DNA of 64,000 nt from Oceanicola sp. D3 (GTDB lineage Bacteria > Pseudomonadota > Alphaproteobacteria > Rhodobacterales > Rhodobacteraceae): positions 2,852,001-2,916,000 of the forward strand of contig NZ_CP040932.1 in the NCBI RefSeq assembly GCF_006351965.1, written 5' to 3'. The notes under the pieces are model-generated. The model was not told the DNA's origin. It saw nothing but the letters and a program-made list of their open reading frames with translations, and ran no database searches. Shown piece after piece: positions 54,382 through 63,604 of this stretch (position 1 is its first letter; each line of letters opens with the position of its first letter). The position numbers and the translations under genes were made by a program.

Positions 54382-54394
54382 AACTTATCAAGTT
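54382..54394. promoter_or_regulatory. Putative ROK/XylR operator
   Basis: AACTT-ATC-AAGTT, perfect over 13 bp, seven bases upstream of the xylR start. Elsewhere in the 235-bp xylR-xylF gap, ACATTT (54498) and AAATGT (about 54521) flank a TTGACA at about 54508; the xylF promoter is probably there. No gene lies in the gap. Confidence 0.5.
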
Positions 54395-54610
54395 AATGAT
54401 CACTCCCTGCCTTCCAGCTAGACATATGGAGGCAGAGATACGCAAGTTTTTAATCACGAAGCGAACAACATGGCAGTCACCGCGTCACAATGTGGAACAT
54501 TTATTTTGACAACCAAACGAAATGTCGCCAGTTTTATCCTGCCTGAACGAAAGAGTCGGGTGCCCAGTCACGCCGCCGGGCGGGCCGGGTTGAACCTTTG
54601 GGAGGACATC

Positions 54611-55630
54611 ATGAAAAAGACGCTTCTCGCCGCCGCTCTGGCTTCGGCGGCCATCACCGCACCAGCTTTCGCCCAGACCGTGGGCGTGTCCTGGTCGAAC
54701 TTTCAAGAAGAACGCTGGAAAACCGACGAAGCCGCCATCAAGGCCGCGCTCGAAGCCGCCGGGGCGACCTATGTGTCGACCGACGCGCAAAGCTCGGCCT
54801 CCAAGCAGCTGACCGACGTCGAAAACCTGATTTCGCAGGGCGTCGACGCGCTGATCATTCTCGCGCAAGACAGCCAAGCCATCGGCCCCGCCGTGCAGGC
54901 CGCCGCTGACGAGGAAATCCCGGTCGTCGGGTATGACCGCCTGATCGAAGATCCGCGCGCCTTCTACCTGACATTCGACAACGTCGAAGTTGGCCGCATG
55001 CAGGCCCGCGCCGTGCTCGAAGCCGCGCCCAAGGGCAACTACGTGATGATCAAGGGCTCGCCCACCGACCCGAACGCAGATTTCCTGCGCGGCGGCCAGC
55101 AGGAAGTGCTGCAATCGGCCATCGACGCCGGTGACATCACCATCGTCGGCGAGGCCTACACCGATGGCTGGCTGCCCGCCAACGCCCAGCGCAACATGGA
55201 GCAGATCCTGACCGAGAACGACAACAAGGTCGATGCGGTCGTGGCCTCCAACGACGGCACCGCCGGCGGCGTTGTTGCCGCGCTCACGGCGCAGGGCATG
55301 CAGGGCATCCCGGTGTCCGGCCAAGACGGCGACCACGCCGCGCTGAACCGCGTCGCGCAAGGCACCCAAACGGTCTCCGTCTGGAAAGATGCGCGCGCCC
55401 TCGGCCACAAAGCCGGCGAAATCGCCGTGGCCCTCGCCAATGGCACCGCCATGGCTGACGTCGAAGGTGCACAATCCTGGACCTCGCCCGGCGGCTCCGA
55501 GCTGACGGCCGTGTTCCTCGCCCCGGTGCCCGTCACCGCCGAGAACCTGACCGTCGTCACCGACGCCGGCTGGATCGAGAAAGACGCCCTCTGCCAGGGT
55601 GTCACCGGCGGCCCCGCGCCCTGCGAGTGA
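54611..55630 (+). CDS. xylF: D-xylose ABC transporter substrate-binding protein XylF
   Basis: 339 residues with a Sec signal peptide (MKKTLLAAALASAAITAPAFA). Mature protein is a periplasmic sugar-binding protein of the ribose/xylose family: VGVSWSNFQEERWKTDEAA, DAQSSASKQLTDVENLI, VVGYDRLI, VMIKGSPTDPNA and DAVVASNDGTAGGVV are close to XylF. ATG with GGGAGGACATC upstream; the frame is open further up without signals. First gene of the xyl operon. Confidence 0.93.
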   Translation: MKKTLLAAALASAAITAPAFAQTVGVSWSNFQEERWKTDEAAIKAALEAAGATYVSTDAQSSASKQLTDVENLISQGVDALIILAQDSQAIGPAVQAAADEEIPVVGYDRLIEDPRAFYLTFDNVEVGRMQARAVLEAAPKGNYVMIKGSPTDPNADFLRGGQQEVLQSAIDAGDITIVGEAYTDGWLPANAQRNMEQILTENDNKVDAVVASNDGTAGGVVAALTAQGMQGIPVSGQDGDHAALNRVAQGTQTVSVWKDARALGHKAGEIAVALANGTAMADVEGAQSWTSPGGSELTAVFLAPVPVTAENLTVVTDAGWIEKDALCQGVTGGPAPCE

Positions 55631-55734
55631 TCCGCAGCTTCTGACGTCTCCGGGGGCGGCCACCGCGCTGCCCCCGGCACCTCGCCCGCTAAGGCGGCCA
55701 CACAACACACCTAATTTCCGGGGGAGAGCGAGCC

Positions 55735-57027
55735 TTGAGCGACGCCACTTCTGACCACGCGGCATCACCTCGCCGCCCACTCCTGCAAACGCTGGAAGTC
55801 GATGTCCGCCTGCTCGGCATGATCGGCGCCTTTCTGGCGATCTGCATCGTGTTCAACTTCTACACCGACGGGCGCTTCCTCTCGGCCCGCAACATCTTCA
55901 ACCTCACGATCCAAACGGTCTCTGTCGCCATCATGGCCACAGGCATGGTCTTCGTCATCGTGACCCGCCACATCGACCTCTCCGTCGGTGCCCTGCTGGC
56001 CTTCTGCTCCGCCGTCATGGCGATGTTGCAGGCGCGCTGGCTGCCCGGCCTGGGGCTGGAGCTCGGCTCGCCCCTCATCGCCCCGCTGGCCGTGCTGGCG
56101 GGCCTCGCCACAGGCGTGGTGATCGGCTGCTTCAACGGCTGGCTGATCGGCTATCAGGGCATCCCGGCCTTCATCGTCACCCTCGGCGGTTTCCTCGTCT
56201 GGCGCTTCGCCGCGTGGTATCTCACCTCCGGCCAAACCATCGGCCCGCTCGATCAAACCGTGCTGCTCTTCGGCGGCTCCGAGGGGATCCTCGGTGAAAC
56301 CTGGTCCTGGGTCGTCGGCGCGGTGCTCGCCGGGTTGTCGGTGCTGGCAATCTACTCGGCGCGGCGCAACAAGGTGCGCCACGAGTTCCCCGTCAAACCC
56401 GCATGGGCCGAGGCCGTCATGGCCACGCTGGCCGCCGGGGCGATCCTCGGCTTCGTCTGGCTGCTCAACAGCTACGACATCCCGCGCGGCAAGCTGCGCC
56501 GCATGTTCGAGGCACAGGGCCAAGAGCTGCCCGAAGGCTTCACCACCGGCCACGGCCTGCCGATCTCGGTGCTCATCCTGATCGCCGTTGCAGTGGTGAT
56601 GACGGTGGTCGCCCGCAAAACCCGCCTCGGGCGCTATATCTTCGCCACCGGCGGCAACCCCGACGCCGCCGAGCTCTCGGGCATCAACACCAAGCGGCTG
56701 ACGATCAAGGTCTTCGCCATCATGGGCTTCCTCTGCGGCCTCTCCGCGCTGGTCGCCCAGGCCCGCCTGCAAAACCACGCCAACGACATCGGCACGCTCG
56801 ACGAGCTGCGGGTGATCGCGGCAGCCGTGATCGGCGGCACCGCGCTCGCCGGGGGCTCAGGCACCATCTACGGCGCCATCCTCGGCGCGCTCATCATGCA
56901 GTCCATCACCTCCGGCATGGGCATGGTCGGGGTCGACGCCCCGCTGCAAAACATCGTCGTCGGCTCGGTCCTCGTCTTCGCGGTCTGGATCGACCAAGTC
57001 TATCGCAAGCGCATGGGGGTCAAGTGA
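55735..57027 (+). CDS. xylH: Xylose ABC transporter permease XylH (TTG start)
   Basis: 430-residue inner-membrane permease with about ten hydrophobic helices, of the ribose/xylose BPD_transp_2 type; [21 protein letters not shown]-like segments around 137-158 and [26 protein letters not shown] are conserved. TTG at 55735 is chosen: GGGGGAGAG lies seven bases before it and no ATG stands upstream of the first helix. The large loop between helices near 230-270 is as in other XylH. Stop overlaps the xylG start (TGATG). Confidence 0.9.
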   Translation: MSDATSDHAASPRRPLLQTLEVDVRLLGMIGAFLAICIVFNFYTDGRFLSARNIFNLTIQTVSVAIMATGMVFVIVTRHIDLSVGALLAFCSAVMAMLQARWLPGLGLELGSPLIAPLAVLAGLATGVVIGCFNGWLIGYQGIPAFIVTLGGFLVWRFAAWYLTSGQTIGPLDQTVLLFGGSEGILGETWSWVVGAVLAGLSVLAIYSARRNKVRHEFPVKPAWAEAVMATLAAGAILGFVWLLNSYDIPRGKLRRMFEAQGQELPEGFTTGHGLPISVLILIAVAVVMTVVARKTRLGRYIFATGGNPDAAELSGINTKRLTIKVFAIMGFLCGLSALVAQARLQNHANDIGTLDELRVIAAAVIGGTALAGGSGTIYGAILGALIMQSITSGMGMVGVDAPLQNIVVGSVLVFAVWIDQVYRKRMGVK

Positions 57028-57803
57028 TGGTCGACAGAACAGGAACCCCGCTGGTCCAGATGACCGATATCCGCATCGCCTTCGGCGGCGTGCAGGCGGT
57101 CGATGGCGTGTCGATAGATCTCTACCCGGGCGAAGTCGTCGGGCTTCTGGGCCACAACGGCGCAGGCAAATCGACACTGATCAAGATCCTCTCGGGGGCC
57201 TATGCCGCCGACTCCGGTGAAATCCGCATCAACGGCGAAAAGGCCGAGATCACCTCGCCCCGCCACGCCCGCGATTACAACATCGAAACGATTTACCAAA
57301 CCCTCGCGCTGGCCGACAATCTCGACGCCCCCGCCAACCTCTTCCTCGGGCGCGAGCTGACCACCTCCCTCGGTTTCGTCGATGACGACCGGATGGAGGC
57401 CGAGACGCGCAAGATCATGTCGCGCCTCAACCCCAACTTCAAAAAGATCAAAGAGCCGGTCTCCGCCCTCTCCGGCGGCCAGCGCCAATCCGTCGCCATT
57501 GCGCGGGCGGTCTATTTCAACGCGCAGATCCTCATCATGGACGAACCGACCGCCGCGCTCGGCGTGCATGAAACCAAGATGGTCGCCGACCTGATCCAAG
57601 AGCTGAAGTCGCAGGGCCTCGGCATCTTCCTGATCTCCCACGACACCCGCGAAATGCTCGACCTGTGTGACCGTGTCTCGGTGATGAAGAACGGCAAGCT
57701 GGTGGGCACCGAACGCGTCGAAGACGTAACCGAAGACGACATCCTGTCGATGATCATCCTCGGCAAAAACCCGGTGCGCGACGGCGCTGAGGAACCTGCC
57801 TGA
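57027..57803 (+). CDS. xylG: Xylose ABC transporter ATP-binding protein, single-domain XylG
   Basis: 258 residues with one ATPase domain: Walker [10 protein letters not shown] at 42-50, signature LSGGQ at 148-152, Walker B ILIMDEP ending at 174, switch His in LISHD. E. coli XylG is about twice this size with two ATPase modules; this single-module form resembles FrcA-type proteins and must work as a homodimer. Start and stop overlap xylH and xylB as TGATG. Confidence 0.9.
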   Translation: MVDRTGTPLVQMTDIRIAFGGVQAVDGVSIDLYPGEVVGLLGHNGAGKSTLIKILSGAYAADSGEIRINGEKAEITSPRHARDYNIETIYQTLALADNLDAPANLFLGRELTTSLGFVDDDRMEAETRKIMSRLNPNFKKIKEPVSALSGGQRQSVAIARAVYFNAQILIMDEPTAALGVHETKMVADLIQELKSQGLGIFLISHDTREMLDLCDRVSVMKNGKLVGTERVEDVTEDDILSMIILGKNPVRDGAEEPA

Positions 57804-59242
57804 TGTTCCTCGGTCTCGATCTCGGCACCTCCGGCCTCAAGGTCGTCCTCATCGACGACGCGCAAAACGTGGTGGGAGAGGCCCACGCCCCCCTCACCGT
57901 GCAGCGCCCGCACCCCGGCTGGTCCGAGCAGTCGCCCGCCGACTGGCTCGCCGCCACCGAAACCGCACTCGATACGCTGGCCGCCCGCCACCCGCTGGCC
58001 AAGGTGCAGGGCATCGGCCTTTCCGGACAGATGCACGGCGCAGTCTGCGTCGATGCCTCCGATGAGGTGCTGCGCCCCGCAATTTTGTGGAACGACACCC
58101 GCAGCGCCGAAGAGGCCGCCGCGCTTGACGGCGATGCAGCGTGGCGCGCGATCTCGGGCAACATCGTCTTTCCCGGCTTCACCGCGCCCAAGGTGCACTG
58201 GATGGCCGCGCATGAGCCCGCCCTGCGCGAGCGCATCGCCCGGGTGTTTCTGCCCAAGGATTACCTGCGCTATTGGTTGACCGGCGAGGCCGTGTCTGAG
58301 ATGTCCGACGCCTCGGGCACCTCATGGCTCGACACCGGCGCGCGCGACTGGTCCGAAACCCTGCTCGCCGCCTCTGGCCTCACCCGCGAGCACATGCCAA
58401 GCCTCGTTGAAGGCTCCGCCCCCTCCGGCACCCTGCGGTCCGTTCTGGCCGAGCGCTGGGGCATGGGGCCAAACGTGGTGGTCGCTGGCGGCGGCGGCGA
58501 CAACGCCTGCTCCGCCGTCGGCGTCGGCGTGGTCGGCAAGGGGCAGGCCTTCGTCAGCTTGGGCACCTCCGGCGTTCTGCTGGCTGCAACCGAAAGCTAC
58601 GCCCCCGCCCCCGAAACCTCGGTGCACACCTTCTGCCATTCGCTCCCCGGCATCTGGCACCAGATGGGTGTGATCCTCGCCGCCACCGATGCGCTCGAAT
58701 GGTATGCCCGCCTCACCGGCTCCCCGGCGGCGCAGCTCACCTCCGAGCTTGGCCCGCTCAAGGCCCCGGGCCGCGCCCTGTTTCTCCCCTATCTGGGCGG
58801 CGAGCGGACACCCCACAATGACGCAGCCATTCGCGGCTCGCTCACCGGCATCGAGCATGTGACCGATCTCGATGCAGGCACCCGCGCCGTGCTTGAAGGC
58901 GTCACCCACGCCATCCGCGATTGCCACGATGCGCTTGCCGCCACCGGCACGCACTACGATAGCATCCTCGCCGTCGGCGGCGGCTCGCGCTCCGACTACT
59001 GGCTTTCGGCCATCGCCACCTCGCTCGGCGTGCCGGTGGAAATACCGGTCGCGGGCGACTTCGGCGGAGCCTACGGCGCTGCCCGCCTCGCCCTCATGGC
59101 CGCCACCGGCGCCGGGCCGGAAGCCGCCAAACGCCCCGAAATCGCCCGCGTGATCGAGCCCGTGCCCGCGCTGCAAGACGACTTTGCGCAGGCCCACGCC
59201 CGCTACCAAGCCACCTACAAAGCACTGAAAGGCCTCTCTTGA
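57803..59242 (+). CDS. xylB: Xylulokinase XylB
   Basis: 479-residue FGGY kinase phosphorylating D-xylulose. [13 protein letters not shown] at 4-16 (phosphate 1), [10 protein letters not shown], the WNDTRS motif, [16 protein letters not shown] and late [12 protein letters not shown] (adenosine motif) are standard. Coupled to xylG and xylA by TGATG overlaps. Confidence 0.95.
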   Translation: MFLGLDLGTSGLKVVLIDDAQNVVGEAHAPLTVQRPHPGWSEQSPADWLAATETALDTLAARHPLAKVQGIGLSGQMHGAVCVDASDEVLRPAILWNDTRSAEEAAALDGDAAWRAISGNIVFPGFTAPKVHWMAAHEPALRERIARVFLPKDYLRYWLTGEAVSEMSDASGTSWLDTGARDWSETLLAASGLTREHMPSLVEGSAPSGTLRSVLAERWGMGPNVVVAGGGGDNACSAVGVGVVGKGQAFVSLGTSGVLLAATESYAPAPETSVHTFCHSLPGIWHQMGVILAATDALEWYARLTGSPAAQLTSELGPLKAPGRALFLPYLGGERTPHNDAAIRGSLTGIEHVTDLDAGTRAVLEGVTHAIRDCHDALAATGTHYDSILAVGGGSRSDYWLSAIATSLGVPVEIPVAGDFGGAYGAARLALMAATGAGPEAAKRPEIARVIEPVPALQDDFAQAHARYQATYKALKGLS

Positions 59243-60543
59243 TGTCCTATTTCGCCGGTATCGAAGCCGCCCAATACGAAGGCCCCGAAACCACCAATCC
59301 GCTCGCCTTCCGCCATTACAACCCCTCCGAAAAGCTAGGCGACAAGACGCTTGAAGAGCACCTGCGCTTCGCCGTGGCTTGGTGGCACAGCTTCGCATGG
59401 GAAGGGGGCGATCCCTTCGGCGGGCGCACCTTCGAGCGGCCATGGTTCGGCAACGAGATGGAAAAGGCCAAGGCCAAGGCCGATGCGGCGTTTGATCTCT
59501 TCGCCATCCTCGGCCAGCCCTACTTCTGCTTCCACGATGTCGATATCCGCCCCGAGGGCGCGGATTTTTCCGAGAACACGGCAAACCTCGAAGAGATGGT
59601 CGATTACATCGGCACCAAGATGGAGAGCGCCAAGACCAAGCTCCTCTGGGGCACCGCCAACCTCTTCTCGCACCGCCGCTTCATGTCTGGCGCCGCCACC
59701 AACCCCGACCCGGATGTGTTCGCCTTCTCCGCCGCCACCATCAAAACCTGCATGGACGCGACGATCAAACTCGGCGGCGAAAACTATGTGCTCTGGGGCG
59801 GCCGCGAGGGGTATGAAACCCTGCTGAACACCGACCTGAAGCGCGAGCGTGAACAGGCCGGGCGGATGCTCTGCATGGTGGTCGATTACGCCAAGAAACA
59901 GGGCTTCAAGGGCACCATCCTGATCGAGCCGAAGCCGCAGGAGCCGACCAAGCACCAGTATGATTACGACGTGGCCACGGTTTACGGCTTCCTCAAGGAT
60001 TTCGGGCTTGAGGGCGAGGTGAAATTGAACATCGAGCAGGGCCACGCCATCCTCGCGGGCCACAGCTTCGAGCATGAGCTGGCCCTCGCCGCCGCCCTCG
60101 GCGTCCTCGGCTCCGTCGATATGAACCGCAACGATTACCAAAGCGGCTGGGACACCGACCAATTCCCGGTGAGCTTGCGCGAAACCACCCTCGCCTATTA
60201 CGAAATCCTCAAGGCAGGCGGCTTCACCACCGGCGGCACCAACTTCGACGCCAAGCTGCGCCGCCAGTCGCTCGATCCCGAAGACCTCGTGGCGGGCCAC
60301 ATCGGCGCAATGGACATCTGTGCGCTGGGGCTGAAAAAGGCCCACGCGATGATCGAAGAAGGCTCCCTGCAAGCGGAACTCGACGCGCGCTATGCCGGCT
60401 GGAACGACCCCGCCAGCAAGGCCATGCTCACCTCCGACCTCTCCACCATCGCCGAGCGCGTGGCGCAAGACGGCCTCAACCCCGAGCCCCGCTCCGGCAA
60501 GCAGGAAAAACTCGAAAACCTCGTCAGCCGTTTCGTCGCCTGA
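59242..60543 (+). CDS. xylA: Xylose isomerase XylA
   Basis: 433-residue TIM barrel converting D-xylose to D-xylulose. [12 protein letters not shown] holds the ring-opening His, [21 protein letters not shown] the first metal site and the Glu/His of [17 protein letters not shown] the second; N-terminal RHYNPSE and WWHSF also match. ATG at 59242 overlaps the xylB stop; a TTG three bases earlier is unlikely. Last gene of the operon. Confidence 0.96.
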   Translation: MSYFAGIEAAQYEGPETTNPLAFRHYNPSEKLGDKTLEEHLRFAVAWWHSFAWEGGDPFGGRTFERPWFGNEMEKAKAKADAAFDLFAILGQPYFCFHDVDIRPEGADFSENTANLEEMVDYIGTKMESAKTKLLWGTANLFSHRRFMSGAATNPDPDVFAFSAATIKTCMDATIKLGGENYVLWGGREGYETLLNTDLKREREQAGRMLCMVVDYAKKQGFKGTILIEPKPQEPTKHQYDYDVATVYGFLKDFGLEGEVKLNIEQGHAILAGHSFEHELALAAALGVLGSVDMNRNDYQSGWDTDQFPVSLRETTLAYYEILKAGGFTTGGTNFDAKLRRQSLDPEDLVAGHIGAMDICALGLKKAHAMIEEGSLQAELDARYAGWNDPASKAMLTSDLSTIAERVAQDGLNPEPRSGKQEKLENLVSRFVA

Positions 60544-60558
60544 CGCCCAATGTAGCCC

Positions 60559-60587
60559 TTGACGACATTGTCGCCATGGGCTACATT
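60559..60587 (+). promoter_or_regulatory. Autoregulated promoter of the toxin-antitoxin pair
   Basis: TTGACG (60559-60564), 17 bp, TACATT (60582-60587). It lies wholly inside the inverted repeat AATGTAGCCC (60549-60558) and GGGCTACATT (60578-60587), with a second dyad CGAC-ATT-GTCG (about 60564-60574) between. Such nested dyads over a promoter are the normal target of an antitoxin HTH protein. Transcription should begin at about 60594-60596, i.e. at the toxin start codon. Confidence 0.65.
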
Positions 60588-60595
60588 TCGCCCGT

Positions 60596-60847
60596 TTGAT
60601 AGACATCCGCTACACCCGTGCCGCCGCCAAGGCGCTGTCCCGTCTGCCCGCCAACACGCGCGATCGCATCCGCTCGAAGATCGAAGCCTTCGCCGCAAAT
60701 CCGGCGTCGCAGGCCAACAATGTCACCGCCCTCAAGGGCCGCGAAGGCATTCGGCTTCGGGTTGGCGCGTGGCGGGTTATCATGAGTGACGAGGGCGTGG
60801 TGCTGGCCGTGCTCGATGTCGGGCCGCGTGGTGGCATTTATGACTGA
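60596..60847 (+). CDS. RelE/ParE-superfamily toxin (TTG start, probably leaderless)
   Basis: 83 residues. IDIRYTRAAAKALSRLPANTRDRIRSKI is the two-helix opening of RelE toxins; ALKGREGIRLRVGAWRVIM and a final VLDVGPRGGIYD supply the core strands and basic residues (Arg in RLRVG and WRVI). It is likely an mRNA interferase or gyrase poison of a type II module. TTG at 60596 is the only start after an in-frame TGA at 60560-60562, and it lies eight bases past the -10 box with no ribosome binding site. Toxin-before-antitoxin order as in higBA. Confidence 0.82.
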   Translation: MIDIRYTRAAAKALSRLPANTRDRIRSKIEAFAANPASQANNVTALKGREGIRLRVGAWRVIMSDEGVVLAVLDVGPRGGIYD

Positions 60848-60859
60848 AGGAGCGCCGCG

Positions 60860-61204
60860 ATGAATGAAACCGTCACCATCCCCCGCGCCGATTACGAAGC
60901 GCTTGTGGAAGCCTCCGAGCTGCTGGCCGACCTTCAGGCCCATGACACGGCCCGCAGCGCCCTCGCCACCGGCGCGGAAGAACTGCTGCCCACCCATGTC
61001 GCCAACCGCCTGATTGATGGCGACAACCCGCTGCGCGTCTATCGCGAGCACCGCGGGCTGACTCAGGTCGCACTCTCCGAGGCCTCCGGCGTCAACCGTG
61101 TGCAAATCGCCGACATCGAATCCGGCCGCAAAACCGGCTCGGTTACGACCCTGCGCAAGCTCGCCGATGCCCTCTCGGTCGGCCTCGACGACCTCGTGCC
61201 CTGA
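60860..61204 (+). CDS. XRE-family antitoxin
   Basis: 114 residues. A helical N-terminal part (about 8-45) probably binds the toxin; residues 55-110 form an XRE helix-turn-helix (YREHRGLTQVALSEASGVNRVQIADIESGRKTGSVTTLRKLADAL in the usual arrangement). AAGGAG lies seven bases before the ATG, 12 bp after the toxin stop, so unlike the toxin it has a strong ribosome binding site. Confidence 0.85.
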   Translation: MNETVTIPRADYEALVEASELLADLQAHDTARSALATGAEELLPTHVANRLIDGDNPLRVYREHRGLTQVALSEASGVNRVQIADIESGRKTGSVTTLRKLADALSVGLDDLVP

Positions 61205-61215
61205 CCTTCTTTCCC

Positions 61216-61244
61216 TTGATAAAGGTCCGATCCGGCCCTACCTT
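61216..61244 (+). promoter_or_regulatory. Promoter of the 56-residue protein gene
   Basis: TTGATA (61216-61221), 17 bp, TACCTT (61239-61244), 23 bp before the start codon. Confidence 0.55.
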
Positions 61245-61267
61245 GTGACTCTAAGGAGGATCGACTC

Positions 61268-61438
61268 ATGACCGACAAGACCCCCGATACCACCCTCAAA
61301 CACATGATAGGGGCCGCCAAGCGCCAGCCTGCCGAGGGTGCACACCCGGCCACCAAGGCCGCCCTGCGCCGCACCACGGCACCGGACGCCGCCCGCAAAG
61401 ACCAATACGCGCGGATCGAACGCGGCATCACCGCCTGA
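61268..61438 (+). CDS. Small basic protein, 56 residues
   Basis: ATG at 61268 to TGA at 61438. The product starts MTDKTPDTTLKHMIGAAKRQ and ends QYARIERGITA; it is rich in Ala, Lys, Arg and Thr, has no signal peptide or membrane segment, and is not recognised. Support for reality: a good promoter (61216-61244) and a perfect AAGGAGG nine bases before the ATG, both better than those of its neighbours. It may be a small nucleic acid- or protein-binding factor; that is only a guess from composition. Confidence 0.6.
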   Translation: MTDKTPDTTLKHMIGAAKRQPAEGAHPATKAALRRTTAPDAARKDQYARIERGITA

Positions 61439-61470
61439 GGCCCTTGCCAACCGGGCATTTTTGGCCAAAC

Positions 61471-61496
61471 CATCCGGGCAGCCCACTGCCCGGATG
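61471..61496. promoter_or_regulatory. Hairpin directly before the FAD oxidoreductase start
   Basis: CATCCGGGCA and TGCCCGGATG pair perfectly over 10 bp around a six-base loop, ending four bases before the ATG at 61501. No T tract follows on the plus strand. It occupies the place of the ribosome binding site and could control translation or bind a protein. Confidence 0.5.
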
Positions 61497-61500
61497 ACCC

Positions 61501-62724
61501 ATGCCGCACCACCGCCCTGCCCGCACCTCCTATGACACCGTGATCATCGGCGGTGCCGTCATCGGGGCCTCCGTGGCTTGGCACCTTGCCACCTCTCCCG
61601 ATTACAGCGGCTCCATCCTCGTGATCGAGCGCGATCCGAGCTTCGCCCAAGCCTCCACGGCCCTCTCCAGCTCGTCGATCCGGGTGCAGTTCTCACACCC
61701 CACCAACGTTGCCATGTCACTCCACGCGGGTAAGGTCATCGCCCGCTGGCCCGAGGAAATGGGCACTGCAACCGACAAACCCTCCCTCGGCTACCACCCC
61801 GGCGGCTACCTCTTCTTGGCCGAGACCGAGGCGCAAGACGCCACCCTGCGCGCAAACCATGCCACCCAAAGAGCCGCCGGTGCCGATGTATCGCTCTGGT
61901 CCCCCGCCCAGCTCTCAGCGGCCTTCCCGCACCTCATCACCAATGACATCCGCCTCGCCTCCTACGGCAACGCGGGCGAAGGCTGGTTCGACTCGGCGAT
62001 GATGATGCAGGGCTACCGCGCCCGCGCCCGCGACGCCGGGGCAGAGCTGCTGACGGGCGAGGTCACCGCCCTCACGCGCTCTGGCCCCCGCATCACCCAT
62101 GTCACCCTCGCCAGCGGCGATGTCATCAGCGCGGGCAACGTCGTCAACGCCTCCGGCCCCCGCGCCGCGCTCACCGCCCGCATGGCCGGGCTGCACATTC
62201 CGGTCGAGCCGCGCAAACGCACCTCCTTCGTCTTCGACTGCGCAACCAACCCCGAAGGCAGCGCCACCGTCAACGCGGGCCGCCTGCCGCTGATGATCGA
62301 CCCCTCCGGCATCTACGTGCGCCCCGAGGGCCGCTACTTCCTCACCGGATGCGCGCCGCCCGTCGATACCGCCGTCGATTTCGACGATTTCGAGCCACGC
62401 CACGAAGATTTCGAAGAAATCATCTGGCCTGTCCTCGCCGCCCGCTCCACCGCCTTCGAAGCGATCAAGCTGATCAACTGCTGGGCCGGCCACTACGCGA
62501 TGAACACGCTGGACCATAACCTCGTCGTCGGTCCCTCCCCCGAGGTCGAAAACTTTTTCTTTGCCAACGGCTTCTCCGGCCACGGGCTGCAACAGGCCCC
62601 CGCCGTCGGGCGCGGGCTGGCCGAGCTGATCACCCACGGTCGCTACACCACGCTGGACCTCTCCCCGATGGGCTACGCCCGCATCGCCGCCTGCTCGGAA
62701 CAGATGGAAACCGCCGTCATCTGA
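61501..62724 (+). CDS. FAD-dependent oxidoreductase (DAO family)
   Basis: 407 residues. FAD-binding GGAVIGASVAWHLA near 17-30, the ERD ribose site, and a C-terminal LVVGPSPEVENFFFANGFSGHGLQQAPAVGRGLAELI that closes the FAD site, as in glycine/sarcosine-oxidase-like DAO proteins and mitochondrial FOXRED1. It probably oxidises an amino acid or N-methylated amine; the substrate is unknown. No Shine-Dalgarno sequence precedes ATG 61501. Confidence 0.83.
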   Translation: MPHHRPARTSYDTVIIGGAVIGASVAWHLATSPDYSGSILVIERDPSFAQASTALSSSSIRVQFSHPTNVAMSLHAGKVIARWPEEMGTATDKPSLGYHPGGYLFLAETEAQDATLRANHATQRAAGADVSLWSPAQLSAAFPHLITNDIRLASYGNAGEGWFDSAMMMQGYRARARDAGAELLTGEVTALTRSGPRITHVTLASGDVISAGNVVNASGPRAALTARMAGLHIPVEPRKRTSFVFDCATNPEGSATVNAGRLPLMIDPSGIYVRPEGRYFLTGCAPPVDTAVDFDDFEPRHEDFEEIIWPVLAARSTAFEAIKLINCWAGHYAMNTLDHNLVVGPSPEVENFFFANGFSGHGLQQAPAVGRGLAELITHGRYTTLDLSPMGYARIAACSEQMETAVI

Positions 62725-62831
62725 GAGCGCCCGCGCAAAAAACTTTCGCCGATTTGAAACTGTCCTCCACCCCGCTCCGTATCTCTCTTCAAGGGCAACA
62801 CGCCCAGGATACCAACAGGAAGGACTTTCCA

Positions 62832-63380
62832 ATGCTTCGCACTCTCACACTCGCCGCCACCGCCGCCGCCCTCACCACCGGCGCCGCCATGGCCGCCAAC
62901 CCAACCGTCGGCGGCGCGCCGATGCTGGTCGAGCGCAACATCGTCGAAAACGCGGTGAACTCTCCAATCCACACCACCCTCGTCGCCGCCGTCAAACAAG
63001 CCGGCCTCGTGGATACGCTGGCCTCCGAAGGCCCGTTCACCGTCTTCGCGCCGACCGATGCCGCCTTCGCGATGGTCAAGCCCGAGTCGCTGAACGCCCT
63101 GATGCAGCCCGGCGCCAAGAAGCAGCTCACCGAGATCCTCACCTGCCACGTGGTTGGCGCCAAAGCCATGTCGAACGCCATCGCAGGCATGATCGCCGAT
63201 GACGGCGGCAACCACCCCGTCGAAACCCTCGGCGGCTGCACCCTTCAGGCCAAGATGACCGGCGGCAAAATCACCCTGACCGACGAAAACGGCCGCACCG
63301 CCACCGTCACCGTGGCCGATGTCGAGCAATCCAACGGCGTGATCCACGTGATCGACCGCGTGCTCCTGCCCAAGCAATAA
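62832..63380 (+). CDS. Fasciclin (FAS1) domain secreted protein
   Basis: 182 residues with a signal peptide (MLRTLTLAATAAALTTGAAMA). One FAS1 domain: H1 motif PFTVFAPTDAAFA, then LTCHVVGAKAMS and H2 VEQSNGVIHVIDRVLLP. FAS1 proteins mediate adhesion or bind lipids and polysaccharide at the cell surface. AGGAAGGA precedes the ATG. Ends before a double hairpin. Confidence 0.9.
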   Translation: MLRTLTLAATAAALTTGAAMAANPTVGGAPMLVERNIVENAVNSPIHTTLVAAVKQAGLVDTLASEGPFTVFAPTDAAFAMVKPESLNALMQPGAKKQLTEILTCHVVGAKAMSNAIAGMIADDGGNHPVETLGGCTLQAKMTGGKITLTDENGRTATVTVADVEQSNGVIHVIDRVLLPKQ

Positions 63381-63401
63381 CCCTCCACTCACAAAACAGC
63401 C

Positions 63402-63468
63402 GCCCGCCGCCCCGCGCGGCGGGCAGCACCAAAACCAAAAAGCGCCTCCTCAACGGGGGCGCTTTTTT
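63402..63468 (+). terminator. Terminator after the fasciclin gene
   Basis: First hairpin GCCCGCCGC (63402-63410)/GCGGCGGGC (63416-63424), then AAGCGCC (63440-63446)/GGCGCTT (63458-63464) followed by TTTT (T run 63463-63468). The second is a full intrinsic terminator; its A-rich 5' side also lets it work leftward for tRNA-Thr. Confidence 0.85.
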
Positions 63469-63484
63469 GTCTGGCGAGAAAGAA

Positions 63485-63560
63485 TGGTGCCCCCACACGG
63501 ACTCGAACCGCGGACCTACTGATTACAAATCAGTTGCTCTACCAGCTGAGCTATAGGGGC
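63485..63560 (-). tRNA. tRNA-Thr (anticodon TGT)
   Basis: Acceptor GCCCCTA/TGGGGGC (one G-T-type mismatch near the end), D arm GCTC...GAGC, anticodon stem ACTGA/TCAGT with loop TTTGTAA giving TGT, T loop TTCGAGT. Discriminator A and encoded CCA at 63487-63485. Confidence 0.96.
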
Positions 63561-63604
63561 ACTCGGCGGCTCGATAGCGCGGAGTTTTGCGCGGTGCAAG
63601 CCCC

